Source of the DNA: Spirochaetaceae bacterium
Lineage (GTDB): Bacteria; Spirochaetota; Spirochaetia; Treponematales; Breznakiellaceae
Length of the DNA: 6,895 nt
Assembly: GCA_031257995.1 (NCBI GenBank)
Contig: JAIRNN010000138.1
Location: 1 to 6,895 of the forward strand
Reading direction: 5' to 3'
Part shown: positions 1 to 5,900 of the stretch, one piece after another
Position numbering within the stretch: position 1 is the first letter of the stretch
Layout: the number at the start of each line of letters is the position of its first letter
Translations under genes and position numbers: made by a program
Notes under the pieces: model-generated
Seen by the model: the letters and a program-made list of their open reading frames with translations, nothing else
Told to the model about the DNA's origin: nothing
Databases searched by the model: none

Positions 1-209
1 GGGTGTTCCGCGGGGCAATTCCAGAAACCTCCTCAGCTACTCCTCCCGCAACAGGCCGAATTGCTCCATATCCTCAAAATCTTCCCCCCGCACGGAAAGG
101 CCGCCGGCCCTGTCACGGCTATATCTTCCGGCTTGTGCCGAATATTTCCCCATGCCCGCCGCAGATCCGGCACTTCCTTGATCTTTTCCGTCAATCCCCC
201 TATGTCCAT
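1..209 (-). pseudogene. ISAs1-family transposase, N-terminal fragment, frameshifted and with an internal stop
   Basis: This is the beginning of a DDE transposase of the ISAs1 type and it runs off the left edge of the window. It starts at an ATG (209-207) preceded by a GGGAGGGG ribosome-binding sequence. The first 39 codons carry the family's opening pattern: a DLRR box (usually DPRR) at residues 15-18, then a HKPEDI stretch. The frame then slips by -1 next to a run of six G (minus strand, 84-89). In the new frame it continues with GEDFEDMEQFG, an amber codon (39-37), and then LRRFLELPRGTP up to the edge. These match the family's usual 'AEDFEDIEEFG' and 'WLRRFLELPxGIPSHDT' segments, and the amber codon sits where the conserved Trp is expected, so TGG to TAG is likely. 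With two lesions in about 200 bases it cannot make an active enzyme. The family call is from remembered motifs, not a search. Confidence 0.72.
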
Positions 210-319
210 ACTATCCCCTCCCAAGGATATCCTGCTTTACCTTATTTCAGGTCAAAAGTAAATGCAGGAGCCCTAGTTTGGGACAAGGTAAGAACATGAA
301 ATGAGGAGATCGCCGGAAA

Positions 320-383
320 GGGGCAATCACTGTATATTACTGTGATGGCTTGTCGGCAGACAGGAGAGCCGCTGTCCGCCGAC
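320..383 (+). repeat. Dispersed structured repeat, copy A, with hairpin
   Basis: A segment beginning GGGGCAATCAC and containing TTACTGTG matches the stretch at about 5962-6012 on the same strand at roughly 70 percent by eye, including a shared GGAGAG end. Its 3' part folds into a hairpin: GTCGGC (352-357) pairs with GCCGAC (378-383) and GACAG (359-363) pairs with CTGTC (372-376), around one A/C mismatch and the 8-base loop GAGAGCCG. It lies downstream of the minus-strand gene that ends at 429. No coding function is evident. It could be a REP-like element or a degraded miniature mobile element. Confidence 0.55.
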
Positions 384-398
384 GACTACGCTTCCATC

Positions 399-429
399 GG
401 CGGCCAAGCTACCAAAGGTAGCCGCCGCC
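399..429. terminator. Two-part hairpin at the 3' end of the 429-929 gene, possible terminator without a T tract
   Basis: GGCGGC (399-404) pairs with GCCGCC (424-429), and inside it GCTACC (408-413) pairs with GGTAGC (417-422) around an AAA loop. The base of the stem touches the TAG stop (431-429) of the minus-strand gene. No T run follows on either strand, so it may act as a 3' RNA-stabilising hairpin or pause site instead of a true intrinsic terminator. Confidence 0.4.
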
Positions 430-929
430 TACGCGCTGTTGAAGGTGTACTTGGCGGTAGCGGTGTTCGTAAGGGTGCCCGCAAACGAGGTCGTATCGGT
501 AAACGTCGGGGTTCCGTCGATGACCGCCCCGGTAGCAAACTTGCCGTTGGAGGCGGTCCCCTTGACGGTAACGCCCATTGCGCCTGTCGTAATGGTGGAA
601 GCCACCGACCCGGTCATGCCGCCGCAGTTGTACGCCGCCACAGGCAGGGTGATCGCCGTGTTCCACGTTCCCGCGATGAGGTTCTCCGTAGCGGTAACTT
701 TGGCGATTGTAACGGCAATCGCTCCCATCCCGAACGTAATGTCGCCCACCACGTAAAGCATATCACTACCGGAGATTCCTGCAGCCGGGATAGTTGTTCC
801 GGTTACTCCGGTAGTCGCGATGGTTACGTTACCCCTTACCGCCGCGCTTCTCTTTAATCCTCCGGGTAATCTGGGAACCCTTTTATTCGCATTCATCTGC
901 GATTTCTTGTGATTTTTTCCTTTTTTCAC
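429..929 (-). CDS. Hypothetical Thr/Ala/Gly-rich protein
   Basis: I do not recognise this 166-residue protein. It starts at a GTG (929-927) preceded by a well-placed GAGG, which favours this start over the in-frame ATG eleven codons later that lacks a clear ribosome-binding site. The first 31 or so residues are strongly basic (Lys/Arg/Asn-rich) with no hydrophobic core, so there is no ordinary signal peptide. The rest is rich in Thr, Ala, Gly and Val with many short alternating beta-like stretches (for example TITTGAMGVTVKGTAS), very few charges, and only one Cys. That composition fits an extended beta protein such as a phage structural or decoration protein or a surface protein, but no family motif is visible. 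It is divergent from the RAYT-like gene across 66 bases. The opposite strand also has open frames here, but they are Arg/Gly-rich shadows without matching start signals. Confidence 0.6.
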   Translation of the reverse strand: MKKGKNHKKSQMNANKRVPRLPGGLKRSAAVRGNVTIATTGVTGTTIPAAGISGSDMLYVVGDITFGMGAIAVTIAKVTATENLIAGTWNTAITLPVAAYNCGGMTGSVASTITTGAMGVTVKGTASNGKFATGAVIDGTPTFTDTTSFAGTLTNTATAKYTFNSA

Positions 930-995
930 GGTTTTTCCTCATCAGACTAAAGCGAAACCGCCACTCAGCGCCTTATATAGTATGGAGGTTTTTAT

Positions 996-1502
996 ATGCA
1001 TAAACCGCGAAAGTTAGACCAGAACGTCTGGTATAAAGTAGGAACAGAGGTTAATATCGGCGAACCTTTATTCCAGTTGTCGTGGACGAAAGCGCTGTTC
1101 CACCGTATACTCCGCGAGATTAAGAAGCGTTATCCCTTTGAGATGCGCGGGCTCAAGCTTGAAGGGGCGTGGCTCACGTTTTACATCAAGCCCAAAGACG
1201 GCTTTATGCTGCCGCTGATAATGCAGCTGCTGAAACAAACGTTTTCCCTGCGGTTCAACATAATTGTGGGACGGAAGGGGCACGTTTGGGGAGAACGGTA
1301 CGAGTCGGTAATCTTGGACGGGGAGCCGCCTGAGGATGAGGAAATGGCGGACTGGGCGGCTATAGACAAGTCGGCAAACACGCCGATACCGGGGGCGGCG
1401 GCCTATATCTTGAGTTGGGACAGCCTTAGGTCGCCCGGGATGACGATAACGACCCGGTTTTCGGCCCAAAACGCTTCTAAACCCGCATCTCCACCCGGCT
1501 AA
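996..1502 (+). CDS. IS200/RAYT-like (Y1) transposase-derived protein lacking the HUH histidines
   Basis: The 168-residue protein resembles the small Y1 transposases that move IS200 elements or REP palindromes by single-strand DNA cleavage. The N-terminus (WYKVGTEVNIGEPLF, residues 12-26) fits the first strand of the fold. IMQLLKQTFSLRFN (75-88) and GRKGHVWGERY (92-102) fit the family's 'MQWLKQxYaRrFN' and 'GRrGHlWqxRY' segments. Tyr102 is in the position of the nucleophile. The metal-binding HUH motif should lie just before the KP at 65-66, but the sequence reads WLT (59-61) in place of His-x-His, so standard chemistry is unlikely. The usual C-terminal 'NPVRAGL' helix is also missing; the tail (about 105-168) is Pro/Ala/Ser-rich and ends ASPPG. 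The start is supported by GGAGG (984-988), seven bases upstream of the ATG. A second copy of the 3' end lies inverted at 6780-6895. It may be a domesticated DNA-binding protein or a decaying transposase. Confidence 0.75.
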   Translation: MHKPRKLDQNVWYKVGTEVNIGEPLFQLSWTKALFHRILREIKKRYPFEMRGLKLEGAWLTFYIKPKDGFMLPLIMQLLKQTFSLRFNIIVGRKGHVWGERYESVILDGEPPEDEEMADWAAIDKSANTPIPGAAAYILSWDSLRSPGMTITTRFSAQNASKPASPPG

Positions 1503-1592
1503 CCGCCCACTTTACGGCAAAAAGGGGATTACAGGCAGCCTCAAGCGTCCCAGCCCAGATGGCCGCAGGGGAGGTCTGTCTGCATCCGCAAC
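1387..1592 (+). repeat. Inverted repeat, copy 1 (3' end of the RAYT-like element)
   Basis: This stretch covers the last 38 codons of the RAYT-like gene and about 90 bases after its stop. It matches the reverse complement of 6688-6895. By eye the coding part is about 88 percent identical; the non-coding tail is much more diverged but keeps blocks such as ACGGC, GGCCGCA, AGGTCT and TCCGCAAC in order. The match cannot be followed upstream of 1387 because the partner runs off the window. Confidence 0.85.
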
Positions 1593-1790
1593 ATAAAGTT
1601 TGGAGCAGCCTCATCAAGGTAAACGTTCGTGCCTGTTCGTGTAGTTGCGGGCCAAAGGCCCGCTGATTACATTGTATTTCTATGCGTTTATCCCGGCTAA
1701 AACCTTACAAAACCACATTTTTTAGCGGAAGTGGGCACGGAAACTTGAGGTTTCTAGACAACTCTATTGTTGATCGTGATGAGGCTATCC
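1503..1790. other. Gap between the convergent RAYT-like gene and lexA
   Basis: I see no gene here. The first 90 bases are the non-coding tail of the repeated element. The middle carries the perfect hairpin at 1647-1663. Near lexA there are small palindromes, notably TGAGG/CCTCA (1780-1784 / 1789-1793) around the lexA stop and GAAAC/GTTTC (1740-1744 / 1750-1754). None has a good T tract in the lexA direction. Confidence 0.6.
1647..1663. terminator. Perfect 7-bp GC-rich hairpin between convergent genes
   Basis: GCGGGCC (1647-1653) pairs exactly with GGCCCGC (1657-1663) around an AAA loop. It lies about 145 bases past the RAYT-like stop and 128 bases past the lexA stop, so it could end transcription from both sides. 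A U tract is absent: the plus-strand side continues TGATTACATTG, so the terminator role is uncertain. Confidence 0.4.
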
Positions 1791-2396
1791 TCAATAAGAA
1801 CGTATGATCATCGCCAAAACACCGGCGATACATGCGTTTGTCGTGTAAATCGGCTTGTACGCAGGGTTTTCCGCCTGAAGTTTGATGCGGGAGTGTTCGC
1901 GGAAAAAACGCTTCAGCGTAAACTTCTCCCCAATGTCCGCCACGACAATTTCGCCGTTGTCCGCATAGTCTTTCTTTTCGATCAACGCCAAGTCGCCCGA
2001 CAGGATACCCGCTCCAATCATGGATTCTCCATGCACCCGCATCGCAAAATACACGGCCCCTTTCTTCAACATCGACTCGGAAAGGCGCAACCAGCCGTCA
2101 ATGTTTTCCTCCGACATAATCGGCATCCCTGCGGCAATATCGCCGACAATCGGAATATTCAAAAAATCGGGCGGGCAGTCTTCATCGTTTCTTATGACCT
2201 CTATCGAACGCGATGAATGTCCCTTTATCCGCACTGCGTCTTTTTTTGACAAGGCCAAAACATGGTCGTGCGCCGCTTTCGGCGTAATCAAAAACTGAAC
2301 CGCGATCTCCCGGTTTGTCGGCGGATACCCGTGCGCCGCCCGATACTCCACCACAAAACGCAGAACTTCCGCCTGCTTTTCCGTTAACTCTTTCAT
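1791..2396 (-). CDS. lexA: LexA, SOS transcriptional repressor with self-cleavage domain
   Basis: LexA binds SOS operators and is inactivated when RecA on single-stranded DNA stimulates its self-cleavage, which switches on DNA repair and mutagenesis genes. The 201-residue length is typical. The N-terminal winged helix-turn-helix runs from about residue 1 to 68 and opens with LTEKQAEVLRFV, then PPTNREIAVQF; the recognition helix falls near 38-50. The peptidase S24 domain follows. The scissile bond is Ala89-Gly90 in VGDIAAGMP, the nucleophile Ser125 is in GESM, and the general-base Lys162 is in TLKR. The spacing Gly90-Ser125-Lys162 is close to that of E. coli LexA (85-119-156), so the protein should be cleavable. 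The ATG directly follows a purine-rich GAGGGGGAGGGG ribosome-binding sequence. The sigma-54 regulator gene ends 44 bases upstream on the same strand, so the two may be co-transcribed. Confidence 0.95.
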   Translation of the reverse strand: MKELTEKQAEVLRFVVEYRAAHGYPPTNREIAVQFLITPKAAHDHVLALSKKDAVRIKGHSSRSIEVIRNDEDCPPDFLNIPIVGDIAAGMPIMSEENIDGWLRLSESMLKKGAVYFAMRVHGESMIGAGILSGDLALIEKKDYADNGEIVVADIGEKFTLKRFFREHSRIKLQAENPAYKPIYTTNACIAGVLAMIIRSY

Positions 2397-2410
2397 CCCC
2401 TCCCCCTCTA

Positions 2411-2438
2411 GCTATATAAAACTTTTACTGCGCCTCAA
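2411..2438 (-). promoter_or_regulatory. Possible internal promoter for lexA with a small palindrome
   Basis: In the 44 bases between the regulator and lexA, TTGAGG (2438-2433) and TATAGC (2416-2411) stand 16 bases apart, which could be a weak sigma-70 promoter giving lexA its own transcript with a leader of only about ten bases. The palindrome TAAAA-C-TTTTA (2417-2427) lies between the two boxes, where an autoregulatory operator might be. It is AT-rich and short, and does not match an SOS box that I know. Confidence 0.25.
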
Positions 2439-2440
2439 TA

Positions 2441-3817
2441 TTACAAAAGACCGGTTTTGCGCAGTTTGATGTGCAAATTGCTGGGAAACACCCCGATCTC
2501 CTCAGCGGTTTTCGTTAAAGCGCCGCCGTTTTTTGCCAGATGATACTCCAGATACTGCCTTTCAAAGGCGGCCTTCGCCTCACCATAGCTCTTATCAAGT
2601 ATATCATAGTCGGCGGTCTTTTGTCTAGTATTTTCCTCGTTTTTTCCGGCCATTTCGGATACGGAACGCAACACGTTGATGTCGATGAGCGCCGTGTCCC
2701 CGTGATCCGGCAGAAAAAGCGCGATCCGCTCGGCAATGTTCTTGAGTTCGCGGACATTACCGCTCCATTCCCTTTCAACGAGCATCTGTTCAGCCTCTCT
2801 ACTCAGCACAACGCCGGACGGTACAGCTTCGCTTAAAAAGTACTTCAAAATAGGGATAATGTCTTCCCGTCTCTCGCACAGGGCGGGAACATGAACCGGT
2901 ATCACGTTGAGGCGGAAAAACAGGTCTTCACGGAAACGCTGCGCTTTACATTCCCGCACAAGATCTTTGTTGGTTGCGGAGACGATGCGCACGTCAACGG
3001 TAATCGTTCGCTCTCCGCCCAAACGTTCGATTTTCTGTTCCTGAATCACCCGCAGCATCTTCGCTTGGGCGGAAAGCGACATATCGGCAATCTCGTCGAG
3101 AAAAAGGGTGCCGCCGTTTGCCATTTCAAAGCGGCCTTTCCGCAGGGAAGAGGCATCGGTAAACGCGCCTTTTTCGTGGCCAAACAGCTCGCTCTCGATG
3201 AGCGTGTCGGGGATCGCCGCGCAGTTTACCGCGATAAACGGCCCGTCTTTTCGTTTTGATGCCCGGTGTATCGCGCGCGCGACAAGTTCTTTTCCGGTGC
3301 CGTTTTCCCCGGTGATCAAGATACGGGCATCCGTCCCCGCCGCGTGGTCTATCACGTCTTTTACCTTTTGTATCGCGGGGCTGTCGCCGATGATGCGCTC
3401 TTCGCGCTTGCGCTGCTTCTTCAGCATGATGTTTTCTTCCCGAAGCCGGGACATATTTTGCGCGTTTCGCAGCGCGACCAGCGCTTTCTCAATCGACAAG
3501 GGCTTTTCCAGAAAATCAAACGCCCCGGCCTTTATCGTCCGCACCGCAATATTGATGTTCGCGCGTTCTGACATCATGATGACTTCAACGCCGGAAAACG
3601 TCTTTTTTATCTTTTCGAGCACCTCTATCCCGCCCATGACAGGCAGCGTAACTTCGAGAAACACAACGGCAATCGGCTTCTCCTCGATGAGTTTTATGCC
3701 GGTTGCCGCATCCCCGGCGGAAAAGACCGCCATTCCCTCGTCCTCAAAGACCGCCGCAAGAGTATCGCAAACGTCTTTTTCGTTGTCAATAATCAAGACA
3801 GCGGTGTTTTTTTTCAT
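2441..3817 (-). CDS. NtrC-type sigma-54 response regulator with an atypical receiver (Glu in place of phospho-Asp)
   Basis: This 458-residue protein has the three NtrC-family domains and should activate RNA polymerase carrying sigma-54. The receiver is about 1-120, the AAA+ domain about 142-365 and the Fis-type helix-turn-helix about 415-458 (ending SNLHIKLRKTGLL). The ATPase looks intact: Walker A GENGTGKE (170-177), Walker B TLFLDE (237-242), sensor I SATN (280-283), arginine-finger region FREDLFFRLN (295-304) and sensor II WSGNVREL (351-358). The sigma-54 contact loop reads GAFTDA (217-222), not the usual GAFTGA. In the receiver the phospho-acceptor is Glu55 (codon GAA, 3655-3653) in VFLEVTLP, and the acidic pair is Asp11-Asn12; Ser83 and Lys105 are conserved. 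Glu at the acceptor site often mimics the phosphorylated state, so activity without a kinase is likely but unproven. No histidine kinase gene adjoins it. The ATG has a short AAAGG ribosome-binding site very close by. lexA follows after 44 bases. Confidence 0.95.
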   Translation of the reverse strand: MKKNTAVLIIDNEKDVCDTLAAVFEDEGMAVFSAGDAATGIKLIEEKPIAVVFLEVTLPVMGGIEVLEKIKKTFSGVEVIMMSERANINIAVRTIKAGAFDFLEKPLSIEKALVALRNAQNMSRLREENIMLKKQRKREERIIGDSPAIQKVKDVIDHAAGTDARILITGENGTGKELVARAIHRASKRKDGPFIAVNCAAIPDTLIESELFGHEKGAFTDASSLRKGRFEMANGGTLFLDEIADMSLSAQAKMLRVIQEQKIERLGGERTITVDVRIVSATNKDLVRECKAQRFREDLFFRLNVIPVHVPALCERREDIIPILKYFLSEAVPSGVVLSREAEQMLVEREWSGNVRELKNIAERIALFLPDHGDTALIDINVLRSVSEMAGKNEENTRQKTADYDILDKSYGEAKAAFERQYLEYHLAKNGGALTKTAEEIGVFPSNLHIKLRKTGLL

Positions 3818-3861
3818 GACCTTTCGTCTTCCCTGTATATCCGTCTATTCCAAAACACGTT

Positions 3862-3891
3862 AATAGTGAATAGTGGACATTATTCACTATT
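3862..3891. repeat. AT-rich perfect 11-bp inverted repeat
   Basis: AATAGTGAATA (3862-3872) and TATTCACTATT (3881-3891) are exact reverse complements around an 8-base loop. Related words continue to about 3905 (TCATTATCCATTATTA). It lies 45 bases upstream of the regulator start, in its likely leader or promoter. It could be a miniature mobile repeat or an operator. No T tract suggests a terminator. Confidence 0.6.
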
Positions 3892-3942
3892 CATTATCCA
3901 TTATTAGGGGATGCCTTGCTAGGGGGAACTTAATTACAGGGA

Positions 3943-4044
3943 ACCATAGGCGAACACAGATAGGTACAGATGAACACGGATTAAGAGATGCGCGGTGTGA
4001 AAAATCTGCGTACATCCGCGTCCATCTTTGTCGCCATTTATGGC
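3943..4044. repeat. Imperfect long palindrome of the ACACAGATGAACACGGAT type, directly after lepA
   Basis: The left arm (3951-3982) contains ACAGATGAACACGGATT, and the right arm (4003-4033, containing AATCTGCGTACATCCGCG) is its imperfect reverse complement, at about 70 percent by eye around a 20-base loop. The pairing continues outwards with CCATAGGCGA against TCGCCATTTATGG. I recognise this as resembling a palindromic repeat seen between genes in many unrelated bacteria, which is often mis-annotated as a short protein; this is from memory. It ends about 22 bases from the lepA stop and may serve as its 3' hairpin. Confidence 0.6.
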
Positions 4045-4065
4045 ACTGTCCGCGGTTAAAGGCGA

Positions 4066-5859
4066 TTAATCCGTCTTGGTTTTCAGCACGGCGAGGAAAG
4101 CGGACTGGGGGAGTTCCACATCGCCCACCATCTTCATACGCTTCTTGCCTTCTTTCTGTTTTTCGAGCAGTTTTCGTTTGCGGGTTACGTCGCCGCCGTA
4201 GCACTTGGCAAGCACGTCCTTGCGGAGCGGGTTGATCGTCTCGCGGGCGATGATCTGCGAACCGATGGCCCCCTGAACCGGAATCTTGAACATCTGGCGC
4301 GGAATCTCGTCACGCAGCCGCGCACAGATAACACGCGCCCGATCGTAGGCGGAGGGTTTGTAGACAAGCTGGGAGAGCGCGTCCACCGGCTTCCCGTTGA
4401 GCAGAATGTCCAGTTTGGCAAGCTCAGCCGGCTTGTAAGCGGAAACATCGTAGTCAAACGAGGCGTAACCCCGGCTGATACTCTTGAGGCGGTCGTAGAA
4501 ATCGAACAGCACCTCGGCAAGCGGCATATCATAGATCAGCTCCACCCGCTTCTCGTCAAGATAGTTCATCGCGGTCTGTACGCCCCGCTTCTCCGTACAC
4601 AGCGTCATGATGTTGCCCAGAAACGTGGCCGGCGTGATGATCGAGGCGCGAATGTAGGGCTCCAGCGCGCTCTCGATCAGGCCCTCGTCCGGGTAGTCCT
4701 GCGGGTTATCAACCTCGATATGTTCCCCGCCCCGCAACGTGATCTCGTACTTCACCGAGGGCGCGGTAAAGATGATGGCCTGGTTAAACTCGCGTTCGAG
4801 CCGTTCCTGCACGACTTCCAGATGGAGAAGGCCGAGAAACCCGCAACGGAACCCGAAGCCGAGAGCCAACGATGAATCTTTTTCATAGACCAGCGAGGCG
4901 TCGTTCAGTTTCAGCTTTTCAAGACTCGTCTTCAGTTCCTCGTAATCGTTGGAATCGAGGGGATAAAGAGAAGAAAACACGAACGGCTTCACCTCGCGGA
5001 AACCGGGAAGCGCCGCCGCGCAGGGCCGGGCCGCGTCCGTCACCGTGTCGCCCACCCGCACGTCGCCCACCGTCTTGATCCCCGCAATAATATAGCCCAC
5101 GCCGCCCGCCCGCAACAGGGAACACTCGTCCAGCGTTACCTTGAAAAGCCCGACACTTTCCACCTCATACTCGGCCCCGTTTGACATGAAACGAATCTTC
5201 TGCCCCTTCTTCACCGCGCCGTCAAAGAGCCTGATATGCACCACCACCCCCCGGTAGGGATCGTAGTGGCAGTCGAAAATCAGCGCGCGAAGCGGGGCCG
5301 CCTCGTCCGCCTGAGGCGGCGGAATAAACGCGACAATCGCCTCAAACAGTTCGTCAATCCCCGTCCCCTGCCGCGCCGACACGAGGAGGGCCGCGTCCGA
5401 ATCAAGCCCCAAGTCCTTGTCAATCTGCCGTTTGACCGACGGAATATCCGCAGCCTGCATATCAATCTTGTTGATAACCGGAATAATCTCCAGCCCCTGC
5501 TCCAGCGCGAGATACATATTGGACAGCGTCTGCGCCTGCACCCCCTGCGTCGCGTCTATGAGGAGCAGCGCCCCCTCGCAGGAACTAATCGCCCGCGACA
5601 CCTCGTAACTGAAATCAACGTGCCCCGGCGTATCGACAAAGTTGAGCTCATACCGCTCCCCGTCCTTCGCCGTGTAAGGGATCGTTACCGCCTGACTCTT
5701 GATCGTGATCCCGCGTTCCCGCTCGATGTCCATCGTGTCGAGAATCTGGTCCTGAAAGTCGCGTTCATCAACGATATGCGCCTTCTGAATGAGCCGGTCG
5801 GCGAGCGTAGACTTCCCGTGGTCGATATGCGCGATGATGCAAAAATTGCGTATATTCAT
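4066..5859 (-). CDS. lepA: LepA / elongation factor 4, ribosome back-translocase GTPase
   Basis: LepA (EF4) is a cytosolic translational GTPase that binds the ribosome, can move tRNAs backwards after faulty translocation, and affects initiation and stress tolerance. The 597 residues are full length (E. coli has 599). The GTPase domain (about 1-185) shows G1 AHIDHGKST (10-18), G2 RGIT (49-52), G3 DTPGHVDF (76-83, with catalytic His80), G4 NKID (130-133) and G5 SA (161-162). Domain II and the EF-G-like domains follow. KRGVQTAMNYLDEKRVELIYD and RGYASFDYD mark the EF-G-V-like part. The LepA-specific C-terminal domain is intact to the basic signature YGGDVTRKRKLLEKQKEGKKRMK. The start is fixed by the family's usual opening MNIRNFxIIAHIDHGKST. 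There is only a weak GGA upstream, and a strong promoter lies so close that the mRNA may be almost leaderless. The next gene on the strand is 248 bases away beyond two palindromes, so lepA is probably a single-gene unit. Confidence 0.98.
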   Translation of the reverse strand: MNIRNFCIIAHIDHGKSTLADRLIQKAHIVDERDFQDQILDTMDIERERGITIKSQAVTIPYTAKDGERYELNFVDTPGHVDFSYEVSRAISSCEGALLLIDATQGVQAQTLSNMYLALEQGLEIIPVINKIDMQAADIPSVKRQIDKDLGLDSDAALLVSARQGTGIDELFEAIVAFIPPPQADEAAPLRALIFDCHYDPYRGVVVHIRLFDGAVKKGQKIRFMSNGAEYEVESVGLFKVTLDECSLLRAGGVGYIIAGIKTVGDVRVGDTVTDAARPCAAALPGFREVKPFVFSSLYPLDSNDYEELKTSLEKLKLNDASLVYEKDSSLALGFGFRCGFLGLLHLEVVQERLEREFNQAIIFTAPSVKYEITLRGGEHIEVDNPQDYPDEGLIESALEPYIRASIITPATFLGNIMTLCTEKRGVQTAMNYLDEKRVELIYDMPLAEVLFDFYDRLKSISRGYASFDYDVSAYKPAELAKLDILLNGKPVDALSQLVYKPSAYDRARVICARLRDEIPRQMFKIPVQGAIGSQIIARETINPLRKDVLAKCYGGDVTRKRKLLEKQKEGKKRMKMVGDVELPQSAFLAVLKTKTD

Positions 5860-5868
5860 GTATCCAAC

Positions 5869-5897
5869 AAGATACCGGGAGACGCGGCGGAGGTCAA
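5869..5897 (-). promoter_or_regulatory. Sigma-70 promoter for lepA
   Basis: TTGACC (5897-5892) and TATCTT (5874-5869) stand exactly 17 bases apart, a near-ideal vegetative promoter facing lepA. Only nine bases separate the -10 box from the ATG, so transcription should begin about two to four bases before the start codon. This agrees with the lack of a good ribosome-binding site. Confidence 0.6.
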
Positions 5898-5900
5898 GTG

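Noticed and set aside
342..857. Plus-strand ORFs over 342-857 and 439-756
   Set aside because: They lie antisense to the 429-929 gene, have no ribosome-binding site, and their Arg/Gly or Val/Pro-rich products mirror the low-complexity minus-strand gene.
974..995. TATATA at 974-979 as a -10 box for the RAYT-like gene
   Set aside because: Transcription from it would begin at about the GGAGG ribosome-binding site, and no matching -35 box is visible.
1681..1740. GCTAAAA ... TTTTAGC pair (about 1695-1725) as a lexA terminator
   Set aside because: The stem is AT-rich with a long loop, and no T tract follows the hairpin in the lexA direction.
2540..3863. Plus-strand ORFs across the regulator gene
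   Set aside because: They are antisense shadows of a strongly conserved NtrC-type gene and contain no motifs.
3873..4235. ORFs on both strands over the palindrome after lepA
   Set aside because: They are translations of the intergenic palindrome running into lepA antisense, a known source of false genes.
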